64,000 nucleotides of DNA from Chloromonas sp. AAM2 (lineage: Eukaryota; Chlorophyta; Chlorophyceae; Chlamydomonadales; Chlamydomonadaceae): the NCBI GenBank assembly GCA_004335635.1, contig QAXH01005564.1:1-64000 (forward strand), written 5' to 3'. The notes beneath the pieces were generated by a model that saw nothing but the letters and a program-made list of their open reading frames with translations, was not told the DNA's origin and did no database searches. Below, in pieces: positions 50,487-61,358 of the stretch. Made by a program: the position numbers and the translations under genes. The stretch's first letter is position 1; the number at the start of each line of letters is the position of its first letter.

Positions 50487-53400
50487 ATGCGTACTAGACA
50501 GTGGATTGTGCCCCAGGCAGCTGCTGGGGCAGGTGAAGTAGGGCCTCATACCAGCAGCAGCAAACTCAAAGGCAAGCACAAGGCTCCAAAGCCACCTGCC
50601 ACAGTAGATGTCAAGGGCTCAGATAACGGTTCGGCGGTGAGCACAGCCACGCTGGTGGCTTCACCACCTAGCAGCCCTGCAGGGGATGCCTTCGTCGCTG
50701 GAACTCAGGAAGCGGGGCAAGGACAGTCACTGGTGCGTGGCTGCAGGGCCGGGCAGTGAGAAGAGTAGCTGGGCAGTAGGCGGTGGAGCACTGGGCCCAG
50801 GCATACTCATAGTATGCACATCGCCCTAGCCATCTTGAATCAGCAATGCAAGCTTTGATCACCCACGGGACATTATCCTACTGTCTGATACCCCAGGCTC
50901 GGTAGCAGGTTGAATTCTGCCACAGGTGCAGTGGACTGAGCATGCAGAGACGAGGCTAGGATTATCCATTGGTCTGGCATAGCCTGGTCAGAATCCAAGC
51001 GGAAGCAGTTTGAGCTTGTAGCCCTGAGTTAGTTATGTGAATGCTGACACAAAAGCAATTCTGTATGCACCGGTGCCCATGCAGGCTCCCTATATGGATG
51101 CTGTTGTCAAGGTGAGCGGAATTGGACATGCCATCATGACTTTTAGGTGCGCACCATGGGGGCCGGACCTGGCGTTCATGGGGCGTAGCCAGATGCAAAG
51201 GCATGCCAGGTCTACAAAGGGGTGACTGATTGGAAAGATGGTGGTCCAATTCAGCAAGCAGAGATGGCGTGATGGAGAGTACAGGGACAAATCAAAAGAC
51301 GAGCATCTGACAGGTGCAGCAAAGGCACTGAGGAAACAAAGCAAGGGGTCAAGCTCACCAGCATAGCGATGAGAGCATGGCTTTTTGCAGCCTGCAGGCG
51401 GTGCATCCCACCTCCTGCAGCACTCTGCTGACCCTCCTTTGCCCGCTTGTGTCAGGTGTACTGTGTGCACACGGAGTTCAACTACTCGCTGCCCTGGCAG
51501 CGCAAGCGGCAGGCCACCAGCACCTCCTCGGGCTTCGTGGCCACCTTCAACGGCAAGCGCTGTCTGCTCACAAACGCACACTCAGTGGACTACCACACGC
51601 AGGCAAGCAGGCGTGGATTGGCTGGGGGATCGGTGTCAGCCTAACCCTGACCCCCAAGCAACTGGTGCATGCAGGCAAGGGGACACGGGCAGACTTGGTC
51701 GGGCCAAGAGCAGGCATCGGTTCGTTCATTCATTTTTCGGGGTGTGGGCTGACGCTTGCGCGGTTGTTCAACCTATGGAACATGGGCTGAGTCCAGCCGG
51801 AGCATTAGTTGTGACTCCACAGAGGAACAGCTTGCCTGTCATGCCAAACGGATAGTAAAAGTTTGGTAAGATGCGCAGTGCCAGTTCACCCTTTGTTCCC
51901 AAATGCGTACATTTCACGTGTAGGGGTGGATTTCAGCCATGTTGGCTATATCCGGCAAAGGTTGTTTGAAAGATTGCCGGTGGTGCTGTTTTTCTGCCGA
52001 GGCCGAGATTGGGGATTGTGAGCTGTGAGCGATGGTGGCCAAAGAGCTAGTCAAACAGGTGGTGCCTTGCAGTTCACGAGCTGGAGGATTGGGCCAGTCC
52101 GGCCCAGCATGCCTGCGCAACATCCCCTAGTTGCACTGATTTGTGTTCAGGTCAAGGTGAAGCGTCGGGGCGATGACCGCAAGTTCCTGGCGCGAGTGCT
52201 TTCCATCGGTGTGGACTGCGACGTGGCGCTGATAGACGTGGAGGAGGAGGAGTTCTGGCAGGGGGTCACGCCACTCACGTTCGGCCCGCTGCCCCGACTA
52301 CAGGACGCGGTGGCGGTGGTGGGGTGGGTGAGGGCGAGTTTGGGGCCATGTCAGCTGGGGTGGGTGAGGGAAGAATGGCTGCAGCATCTGCCCAGGGTAC
52401 CACGCCACGCATTGCACCTGGGTTGCTTTCATTATACCCACATGTGTCTGCTGTCAGGGTGCCATCCATGATCACCGGAGACGGCCGATTTTGGTCCGTC
52501 TCCGTCTCCGTCTCCGTCTCCGTCTCCGTCTCCGTCTCCGTCTCCGTCTCCGTCTCCGCCGTCTCCCGTCTCCCGGACGGGGTAGAAACCGAAAAGTGCC
52601 ACGTGCCGGTTACAGTGCTTTTAGTGCTTTTGACGCTTGCTTAGCCTAACACATTGCTAGCCACACATTGCCGCTGATGTTGACGATGTTGCAGAGGCTA
52701 TTGGCGCCATCTTCATGAAAGTTTGAAGTCTGAAAAAGCCCGAAACTGCCCGAAACCAGCCTAAAAATTCAAAATTCGCCTGACGGTTTTGAAACGTGGG
52801 AGACGGGAGACGGCCAGGGGTGGCCGTCTCCGTCTCCGTCTTCGTCTCCGTCTCCGTCTCCCGTCTCCGGTGATCATGGTGCCATCCAATCATCGTCCCG
52901 CGACGCAATTCAACAACAAGGCCAGTTGTGTCCGCTCACTGAGGGTACAAAAGTCATGACTATTTTAGATGCCTTACCCCACTGCTGTTGCTTTTGCACG
53001 GCTCAAGAGGTAGCTTGCAAGCACGGAGAGGCAACGGTGCAGCACGGGGTTAGGGTTAGGGTTAGGGTTAGGGTTAGGGTTAGGGCCTAACCCTAACCCT
53101 TAACCCTAACCCCTTTTATTTTGGTAGATGTGACTAGGACACCGTTGAGCAAGCCAGCCCCTGGCCATGCAGCCTGGACATGTTGCATCCCTTGTTTGGT
53201 TCATGTTTGCAGTTATCCCATCGGCGGCGACACCATCAGCGTCACAGCCGGCGTGGTTTCCCGCATCGAGGTGACGGACTATGCACACGGGTCCACTGAT
53301 CTGCTCGCCATTCAGATTGACGCGGCAATCAACGGGGGCAACAGCGGGGGCCCCGTGCTCAACGCTAGGGGCGAGTGCTGCGGCATTGCGTTCCAGGTGA

Positions 53401-56156
53401 GATGAGGTGGGGTGAGGGCTCGGACAGAAGAGATGCAGAAGATGGCGGCTGCAATGGGTTGACTGGTTTTAAGCCAGTTTGCACGTATGAGGCAAGAGTG
53501 AAAAATGAGTCCGTCTGTTCTGTCCCATCGCTGAGAATTTGTGATTGGGCAGCCTTCTGGGCGTCAGGTGACTGGAATCCATTCTTGTATGTTGAGATAC
53601 CTGGACTGACTCACTGTCCCACATACACCGAGTTGACAAACTGGGCATGTATGGTGGCCCCTTCATCGAAGTGGAACACATCTGTTCCGTTCGGCTTGTA
53701 CCTGCCCTTGGCGAGCAGATGCTGGCCGCCTGCTGGTGCCTGTGTCTATGCGCCAGTAATTATGTACACAGACGAACACATGTGTGGTTCCACCCGGGGA
53801 ATTGACTATCCACCAGGTGCTGACCAAGGGACTGTGGTGTCCTGATGCACACAGGCGCTTGTGGGCTCGGATGTGGAGAACGTTGGGTACGTGATCCCCA
53901 CCCCCGTGGTGCACCACTTCCTGACGGACTACTGGGGCACGGGCGCATTCAGTGGCTTCCCCGCCCTGGGCGTGCAGTGGCAGCGCATGGAAAGCGACGC
54001 GCTCAGGAGAGCGTACGGCATGACACGCGGGCAAAAAGGTGGGCAGGGGCAGAGGAATGTCAGACTACAGGACTGGCAGCCAGGGCATGTGTAGGCGGTG
54101 CATGAAACAGCAGCCCTAGCTCACTCCACGAAACCAGAAGTGTGCACCCAACATAATCAAACTGCCATGCTGCACCACCCATCCAGCGGCTTCCTTGGCC
54201 CCTGGTGCTCTGCAGGCGTGTTGGTGCGCAACATCAACCCCACCAGCGCAGCGGCTGCTCAGCTCATGCCCGATGACGTCATCCTCTCCTTCGACGGGGT
54301 GGACATCAGCAACGACGGAACCGTGCCCTTCCGAACAGGGGAGCGCATCGCCTTCTCCTACCTCATATCCAACAAGGTAAGCAGCTGGTGTGCTGCAGGC
54401 ACATCCATGGTGCTGGCAAACCCTGAATCAGGAGTCCGACTCTGACACACACAGGATGTGTTCAGTAACATACAGGGTCTTTTCTCCGGCAGATGTTTCT
54501 CATGCACCGATGGTGGTTTTTACATGGGCTGGTGCTTGTGCGGTCATCTTGCTCCTGGCCTGTGTGGCATGGGTTGGATACCACTCTGAGCGACATCTCT
54601 CGAGGAACAGCCGTGTCATGCCAAAGGAACAGCTGGCCAGGCTATACCAGATGAAACACCAGGTCATGCCAACTCTCACTATCGTGTGCACATCAAATCA
54701 AAATCTGTGCTGTTTTCTAGCCAGCAAGCATGTGATTAAGAATGACATCGCAGTGATGCTATCGGGCACACCAGCACATGTGTCATTGCCCTTGTGCGCA
54801 GTACGTTGGCGATGAGTGTGTGCTGCGTGTGCTGCGCGGCGGACAGGTCCTGGAGCTGACCGTCAAGTGAGTGATGCAATCCTATAGCGGTAAAAAGCTC
54901 CCATTGTACAATGACAGAGACACACACGGTCTGTGCCTGACCATCCCCCTTGTGTGGCACAAGATAGCCCTCAGCTAATGCAATCGCACGCCTACACAAC
55001 ACAGTAACCAAATCCGGACACATTTGGTTGAGGCGTCCTTGTCGTGCGCTCCCTACTTGGCAGCATACCCCGGGTCAGCAACCCTGATCGTGCGCACCAG
55101 CACCTGGGTCACACCAGCAGGTCACCTCGTTCACATGACATGTCTATCCAACCGCTATCGCAAACCAGTTCAGTTCAGCCGCTGCTCATGTGCAGGCTTT
55201 CTAAACCAACCGCCCTCATCCCTCCCCACCTGAGCAACCGTGACCCCCCCTACTTTATCGTCGCTGGCCTGGTCTTCACCTCGGTCAGCGAGCCGTACCT
55301 CCAGTCAGAGTACGGCGCCGATTACGCCACCGATGCGCCCGTCAAGCTCCTGGAGCAGCTCTACCACGGGCTGCCCAAGTAAGACCACACACATGGAGTG
55401 GGCCTCAGCTTCACGCATAGAGCGATTGGCTCAAAGAATTGGGTTGTGTTCCCTGTGCACATGTTGTGCGGCCAGCTGACCGGGAACAAGGAGTGCCTCC
55501 GCTTCGGTACTTCACCAACTTGTGCTTTGACCACTGCGTTCATTGGTATTCATCTCATTGGGCTGGGTGTGGTGTGTTTGAGTGCAGGAACAGCGACGAG
55601 GAGGTGGTGGTGCTGAGCCAAGTGCTGGCATGCGATGCAACGCTGGGCTACGAAGACATCTACAACGTGCAGGTGGGATTGCAGACAACAGTACAACTAT
55701 CACGTAGAGGTCATGAAAGCTCCAATCGTGATCACTCGTCAACAGGCGGGCATGCTTCAGCCATTGGACACTGCACAACTTGTCCGGAGAAGCATTTCAA
55801 GGTTGATAAGGAACTGTGTGAGGCGGCATTTATGCAACCAACAGTTGATGTCTGCCGCTTGCCACAAGCCAGGCTTAACTTGCAGATTGAATGGTGCCTT
55901 GCGTCGCCGTGACCAGGCGCTGCGCTTTAACGGCGTTCCGTTGCGGAACTTGCGGCACCTGGCTGAGCTAGTGGCAGCCTGCCAGGAGCCCTACATGCGC
56001 TGGGACCTGGACTACCAAGAAGTGGTGGTGCTGGAGACCAGACTGGCCCTGGCAGCAACACCTGACGTGATGGCCTCACACTCCGTGCCCTTCCTCATGA
56101 GTGCGCAGCTCAGGCAGTCAGGACTCGTGTGGCCACCGGCACAGCTATCCAGCTGA
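50487..56156 (+). CDS. DEG9: DEG9-type (HtrA/DegP family) serine protease with PDZ domain
   Basis: DEG9 of plants is an ATP-independent nuclear/nucleolar protease. Exons 50487-50732, 51085-51111, 51456-51602, 52151-52323, 53213-53396, 53855-54038, 54216-54376, 54802-54866, 55196-55378, 55588-55672 and 55917-56156 give 565 codons. The chymotrypsin-like triad is His in [11 protein letters not shown] (about 133), Asp in DCDVALIDV (about 164) and Ser in NGGNSGGPV (about 242). [20 protein letters not shown] and the [12 protein letters not shown] to [21 protein letters not shown] segment match DEG9 rather than chloroplast or mitochondrial Degs, as does the SLPWQRKRQ stretch before the protease domain. 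The N-terminal 80 residues are Lys/Ser/Pro-rich ([13 protein letters not shown]), consistent with nuclear location. The start is uncertain: ATG 50487 follows a CCACGCAG acceptor-like site, and ATG 50358 is also in frame. The intron at 51603 has a GC donor, and the 889-bp intron at 52324 carries a transposon and telomere-like DNA. Confidence 0.93.
52468..52877. mobile_element. 410-bp inverted-repeat element with 10-bp target duplication in a DEG9 intron
   Basis: The ends are perfect 17-bp inverted repeats (ATGATCACCGGAGACGG at 52468-52484 and its complement at 52861-52877). They are bounded by identical 10-bp direct repeats GGTGCCATCC at 52458-52467 and 52878-52887. The size of the duplication resembles Mutator-like (9-11 bp) insertions. 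Hexamer CCGTCT arrays lie near both ends (52494-52557 and 52823-52868). No transposase frame is present. Confidence 0.85.
53050..53113. repeat. interstitial telomere-like block, (TTAGGG)6 head-to-head with (CCCTAA)n
   Basis: Six perfect TTAGGG units (53050-53085) meet CCTAACCCTAACCCTTAACC and CTAACCCC in the opposite orientation at 53085/53086. It lies in the DEG9 intron, 173 bp after the 410-bp element and 100 bp before the next exon. Confidence 0.95.
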
Positions 56157-56813
56157 CGGCGTTGATACATGGACCAGTGCGGCTTAGGGTAGCGCTCGGA
56201 TGTACTTTCACCTCGCAGGTTCTGTGTGGAGTGGCCAGTGATTCCCAACCGCTGCCCTGCAAGCAACGAATGTATAATGCTATTCATATGATCCCGCACT
56301 CCCTCATGCATCATTACACGAACACCCAGACTGTCTTCCTCTGTGCCCTACCACGCCTGTCACCCTTCGGTGTCAGTTATTAGGGCCAGTGCAAGCGGCA
56401 AGGATGAAGTGAGATACCGAGTGCTTATGCTTGTGCAGCGTGGTTGTTTGGCCGGTGCGCATGCCATTGCTGGCAGTTTAACATGCCAAAAGCCTAGGGT
56501 TACTAGGGTACGTGGCCTAGGTTAGGGTGAGCTGCACAGGAATCCGTCCGATTCGAGCAGCCCTGCAGGTCTTACACCATTATGAGCGTCTGAACAACCG
56601 CAGCCCTTCCAACGCTCAGCAACGTGCCTTTTTACACACTTAGCAGCATGACGACTGAAAAGTGATCATCGCCCAAATGGCAATTGTGAAGCAACCAAGG
56701 CGCGGTCAAGCGGTATCCTCAATTCACACACGCGCATCATCGATCCAGTTTGCTGATCAGAATCTAATCCACATCACTAAACCCTGGTGATATCTTCAGA
56801 AGCACTGGCGCCC
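56157..56813. other. intergenic region between two plus-strand genes
   Basis: It holds the DEG9 3' flank and the mL46 promoter. A degenerate CTAGGGTTACTAGGGTACGT run with GGTTAGGG lies near 56490-56528. No gene seen. Confidence 0.55.
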
Positions 56814-57916
56814 ATGCTGGCGGCATTGCGGCGGAGTTTCCTCAGCAAGACAGAGTGGCAGGCATCACAACTGCTTCGGGGATTCAGTGCAGAAGCGGTG
56901 CGTGGCAGCCAAGTCATGCAGCACGCTGCAGTCAAGCTGCCACATGCACATGAATTTTGAATGTCGTTCTTTCAGGCCGCTGCACAGCCAGCTGATGCAT
57001 CCGATGCACCAGTTATCCATGTGGCATGCGTCCTGGAGCGATTGCCGGTGAGTGGCCGAGCAAGCAGTCTGCTGTGTCCTGATCTCCTGCTGCGTGCATG
57101 TGCAGCCAGTTCTCAATCCTCACACCGTTAGGTGGCACGGCCACCAACAGTTGTGCCATCAGCAACAGTGTGCGTGTGTGATCATGTCACAGATAGTTGC
57201 TGGCAACCCTCCTGCATGGGAGGCTGACTACCACGACTGGGTGCTGCAACACCAGATCAAGCAAGGAACGCGCTCCGACTACCCTGAAGTGGTGTGTGTG
57301 ACAGGCAGCAGCTTGGAACGTGTGGAAACTCGAGCTCAGCCGCATGTTGTGCAGTCAGTTCAAGGCCATCCATGCAGACAGGCAGCTGGGTACCTGACGG
57401 TAGTGTGGCCTGCATTGTGGCATGATCAGATGCGTGGCTTGTCAACGCACTTTTGCCAGCTTTTGCTCACTGATACCATGAATAGCATGCATTCCTAGCG
57501 TCAGGCACCACACCAGCCATCAGGCAGATGTCGTGTCAAAGTCACAAGTGGTGTACGTACCTGCATGTGCCTTGCTATCCGCAGAAGCACATCTACGCAC
57601 CAATGTCCGACGCACGCAGCAAGGAGCAGAGCAAAGCTCAGCGGCCATCCGCCGCTCCCACACAGGTGAGCTCCAGACCCCATGCCAAGGGCTAGCCCGG
57701 ACAGCATGCCACTGGTTGCCATGCAAGCTTTCCCATGCGTGATAGACATGCGTGGGCTGCCTGAACCACTTGAGCACCCTGCATGCTCATGACATGCACC
57801 ACATGGTGTGTCCACAGGAGGCTGGCCCAGCCGTGCCCCTCACACCCGCTGACGCAGCCAAGGATTTAAGGTGTGTCAGCACTGGCAGGGCTGTTGCTAC
57901 GTCGGGTGCGCCTTGT

Positions 57917-57947
<31 letters not shown>

Positions 57948-59378
57948 AGCAGCCATTCTGTTGATGACATTTTCGTCATCCACCTCTTTTCACCATTTGG
58001 GACAGCAGGTCCTGCTGCATGGCATCAGATTTGCTCATACGTACTAGGTACTCCATAGATTACTGAGCAGCCCTGCCGCACAGCTGGCTAAGCTTTGCTT
58101 CCTTCCCAGCGTCGGTTAGTTTGGTGTTCGATGGCATGCATGGTTCAAGTTCATTCATCACGCAGAGGTACAACCGGACTGTACATCCAGCTGCATGTCT
58201 GGCACTGGTTTTTTCCATAGGAGCATGCGTCGTGCGCTGAATGAGCGGCTGTACCTGCTGGTGCGGCAGCCGCTGCCAAACAGCACTGCGGAGTGGCACT
58301 TCCCCCATGCACAGCTGCAAGAAGGGGAGTCCATACGGTAAGCGCTGCAAGGCACAAGCACATGCAACGCGTGGTCCAGCTGTGTTAAGTATCTGTGTGT
58401 TAGGCTAAGTGTGGTGGCACTGCCACTTCCCTGGCTCATTACGTGTATTTGCCAGGGAGATTGAAAGCAGCCGCATAGACAACAGAGTCCAGGTCTTCGG
58501 ATTGGCCTCAGCCCCCATCAGAAGATCCCACGTCCAGACTGATTCCAGCTTGTGATGCATCGTGCGCTGTGTTTGTGGGCACGTGCAGGGACACGTGTGA
58601 ACGCGCCCTGTTCTCCACCATAGGTCAGAAGTACCCCACATACTTCATAGGCAACGCACCCATGGCGCACGTCACCCTCTCGCCCTCAGGTGCGCTGTCA
58701 CACGCGTGCACAGGGGCTAGCCACCACACAGCACCAGGCTACCATCAGCCGGCTAGCAAAACAAGCACTGCTTCTTCGTCATATGTTGCGTCCATTCATC
58801 AAATGCATCGCATCCAGTGCACGCCCAGCTTACCACGCTAACCTGGTGTTGGTGCTTCTCTGCCAACAACACGGTTTCCAAGCTGCATGATTCTGAAAAG
58901 CATGTGCACGTGTTTGTGTGGTTTAGCCAGGCGGACTAACAGAACGGTGTTCAACTGTTGCGGACAGGACTGTGGCCAATCACTTTACGCATTGTGTTGA
59001 GTCTGCTTGGGACTGCTTGGGACTGCTTGGGACTGCTAATGTTTACTGCATGCATTGTGTTAAGCCCTGTCCGCTGCCTGCACCCTGATTACTATGTGTA
59101 TTGTGCATCGGTTGTTTTCGCTGCCCGCACTCCTGGTCGCAGGGTCTCAGTTGTTCTTCATGCTAGCCCAGGCTGTGGACGACCCCTGGGGCCCGCTGAC
59201 CCTGCCCCCCGGCAGCCCCGCCAGCGCCTACGCCTGGGTCACACGGCAGGAGGCCATGGGGCTCATGGCAGACACGCGCACGGCAGAGCAGAGCAACCTC
59301 AGACAATCAGAAGGCAGGGACACGGGTTCAACCCGTGCTGTCAGCATGGCACAGCTGCTGCCTCTCATGCTGCCATGA
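56814..59378 (+). CDS. MRPL46: mitochondrial large-subunit ribosomal protein mL46
   Basis: mL46 is a Nudix-fold structural protein of the mitochondrial ribosome. Eight exons (56814-56897, 56976-57047, 57193-57291, 57585-57665, 57818-57870, 58221-58337, 58589-58689, 59143-59378) give 281 codons (280 aa), the usual size. The start MLAALRRSFLSKTEW is a basic, amphipathic mitochondrial presequence. Family landmarks are HVACVLERLP, KHIYAPMSDARS, the Nudix-like core RLYLLVRQPL then AEWHFPHAQLQEGESIR, DTCERALFSTIG, and YFIGNAPMAHVTL, followed by SQLFFMLAQAVDD and YAWVTRQEAMGLM. The catalytic Nudix box is not intact, as expected for this non-enzymatic member. Donor choice after exon 3 (57288 or 57291) changes the protein by one Val. 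The last 30 residues are extra Ser/Arg/Leu-rich sequence. Confidence 0.88.
57915..57953. repeat. (ATC)n-(CAG)n compound triplet repeat in an mL46 intron
   Basis: About seven TCA/ATC units run directly into six CAG units. Confidence 0.9.
59002..59038. repeat. 10-bp tandem repeat (CTGCTTGGGA), almost 4 copies
   Basis: CTGCTTGGGA is repeated in the last mL46 intron. Confidence 0.85.
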
Positions 59379-59618
59379 CAGCACAACCAATTCCATGGCC
59401 ACAAGCCAACACCGCGCTCAAGTCGCTGTGGCAAGCAGATGATGCTTGTTGCGTTATGACGAGCATCAGCTTGCCGCACCTGTGACTTGTCGCATGAAGG
59501 GCTGCTGCTGCCACACCAGTTCCTACCCAAAGATCATTCCCGCGCATTCTCAGGGCACCCATGCTTTCCAGTCTCAGTGCGTCTGGCCATGTGTCACACC
59601 AGGCTAGTAGAGTTCCTG

Positions 59619-59623
59619 TGTAA
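59619..59623 (+). promoter_or_regulatory. TGTAA polyadenylation signal of mL46
   Basis: TGTAA lies 241 bp after the mL46 stop, in CCTGTGTAAGAG. Confidence 0.4.
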
Positions 59624-59852
59624 GAGAATTCAGTGAGTCCACTGCCCACACTGAAGTGACGAGTGTTTTGCAAACATGACGGGCATGATTCACATCGGTC
59701 AGTACGCCCTTTGCAGTCGAAGCCTGCACCTGTGTTTTGTCGCTTCCGTTTTGTTTTGCACGCTTTCGTCACGAAAGACTGCTAGGCCACATCAATAACT
59801 GCCATGAAACGACAGCAGGCGGTCGAGAAGGACTGTGAAGAATTAACAGTGT

Positions 59853-59990
59853 ATTGCACACCATGAAGCACGTCCAACGCAAATATCAACTATTTGCGCA
59901 AGTTGCAGAGATTTTCCTACTAGTAGTGAAGGGAAACTAGCCATGTCAGCCAGGGTGAGGCCCTTGTGGCTCTGGCAAATTCTTACGCAA
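59853..59990. mobile_element. relic related to the 344-bp inverted-repeat element
   Basis: ATTGCACACCATGAAGCACG then TCCAACGCAAATATCAACTA and the following GCGCAAGTTGCA, GTCAGC and GTGAGGCCCTTGTGGC parallel 39884-40000 with scattered changes. The outer half of the inverted repeat is lost at the left. TGTGCACTCCCGCCTTGTAA near 60539 may be the diverged right end. Confidence 0.7.
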
Positions 59991-59995
59991 GGGCA

Positions 59996-60063
59996 GCCAC
60001 TAGGAAATCAGCCCAGTTCATATACTATCAATAGGGGCCGTCACTAGGAAATCAGCCCAATTC
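59996..60063. repeat. direct repeat of about 26 bp
   Basis: CACTAGGAAATCAGCCCA plus (G/A)TTCAT occurs twice, 47 bp apart. Confidence 0.85.
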
Positions 60064-60963
60064 ATTCAACGGCCAGGGCAATGCTGAGTTGGTCAAGCTT
60101 CGAGAGTCTACAGGGTCTACGGTGGTTTGCCCTGATCCAACGACACGTTGGAAAACGTGTCGTGGGGTTCCTACGTCACGCCCATGGTTGTCAAATGATA
60201 AACTGCACCATGGTTCTCAAATGGGATTTTTGTAATACAACGAGCGGTCAGCTGCATGCAGGCTGTGATCACTGTGTGTTGGCCGAGCCTCTGTGCTGGT
60301 TGAGAGGAAAGGGGCTTGGCAATTGCAGCCTCAAGCTGTTTGGTTTTTGTGGTCACTGTCGCAAGGAGCAGCGTGAGAGCAGGGGCCGCAATGACAACAT
60401 CGGCTTGAAGACTGTCATCAAGCCCTCTAGACACATGACGAAATGCATGCCATGCGCTCTGACGTGCCATGCAGAGAAGAATTGAAGATTCTTGTTAAAC
60501 AAACCCCTCGGGCTGGAAGGCTGTGACAGGCCTATGTGGCTGTGCACTCCCGCCTTGTAAGCAATCCCTAAGATCTCAGCTGAGCGTTGCTCATTCGCTC
60601 GTACACGATGGGATGTCATGCAGTACAGCAATGCACAGATGTCGCAGACTAGGCAGACACGTGAGCAACCGCTCGGAGTTTGCTGCTTCCTTACCATCAA
60701 AGTTCTCAACCACCGGCTCATCATGGCATGAACAGCTTCCGTTCAACAACAGCAAAGCACACAAGGCACAGCATTTTCAAAAGCACAGCCGGGCCTGTCA
60801 CAAGCTTTCTTTTGGCTGCTGTACACGCTGCCCTCTGCCCAACTTGGTTGGACGGGTTGGAATCCCTCCCCTCTTGTGAGCGATGTTGGTTGAGAACTTT
60901 GATGGTTGCGCACTGTCAGCAAGCAGCTCACAGGTGGCCGGCTGGTGCTGCTGGTGGCTGCTT

Positions 60964-60973
60964 TTATATATAT
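60964..60973 (+). promoter_or_regulatory. TATA-like tract upstream of alpha-amylase
   Basis: TTTTATATATATGATT lies about 390 bp before the chosen amylase start. It is AT-rich against its surroundings, but its role is inferred. Confidence 0.25.
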
Positions 60974-61358
60974 GATTAAGCTGTTATACATGATTGAGCA
61001 CATGCAGTCTCTACCCTTGGACAAGCTTGGCTTGTTGGTGCAAGCACGCTGCGTGCTGTCTTCCTTCGTTTACGTGGAACAACGCTCACTCACCTGAGAT
61101 CGAACCCTGTGCTGATGTCTTTCCTGTGGAAACCGATACTGGAAATCGACACTGCGAAAGGGAAGCTGAGCCCTCTGCTTTTTCCATCTCTTTTCACGGG
61201 AGGTGCGAAGTCAAGGAAAACGCACGTCAAGAGCTCACTCAATAAGAGTCCAACTCGCGCAGATGCGGACGCTCAGGATTCGAACAGAAAAAGCATATAC
61301 AGACCATAGTCGACACACCATCCACAGGTCTACTGCGCGCTTCCAGGTCGCTTTAGAG

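Larger units (their letters stand above)
59379..61358. other. 2-kb region with element relics upstream of the amylase gene
   Basis: It contains the mL46 3' end, a relic of the 39863 element, a 26-bp direct repeat and a TATA-like tract. No exon with similarity was recognised. Confidence 0.5.

Noticed and set aside
59318..59340. GGGTTCAACCCGT, resembling a tRNA T-arm
   Set aside because: No acceptor stem, D-arm or anticodon arm can be placed around it, and it lies in the last coding exon of mL46.
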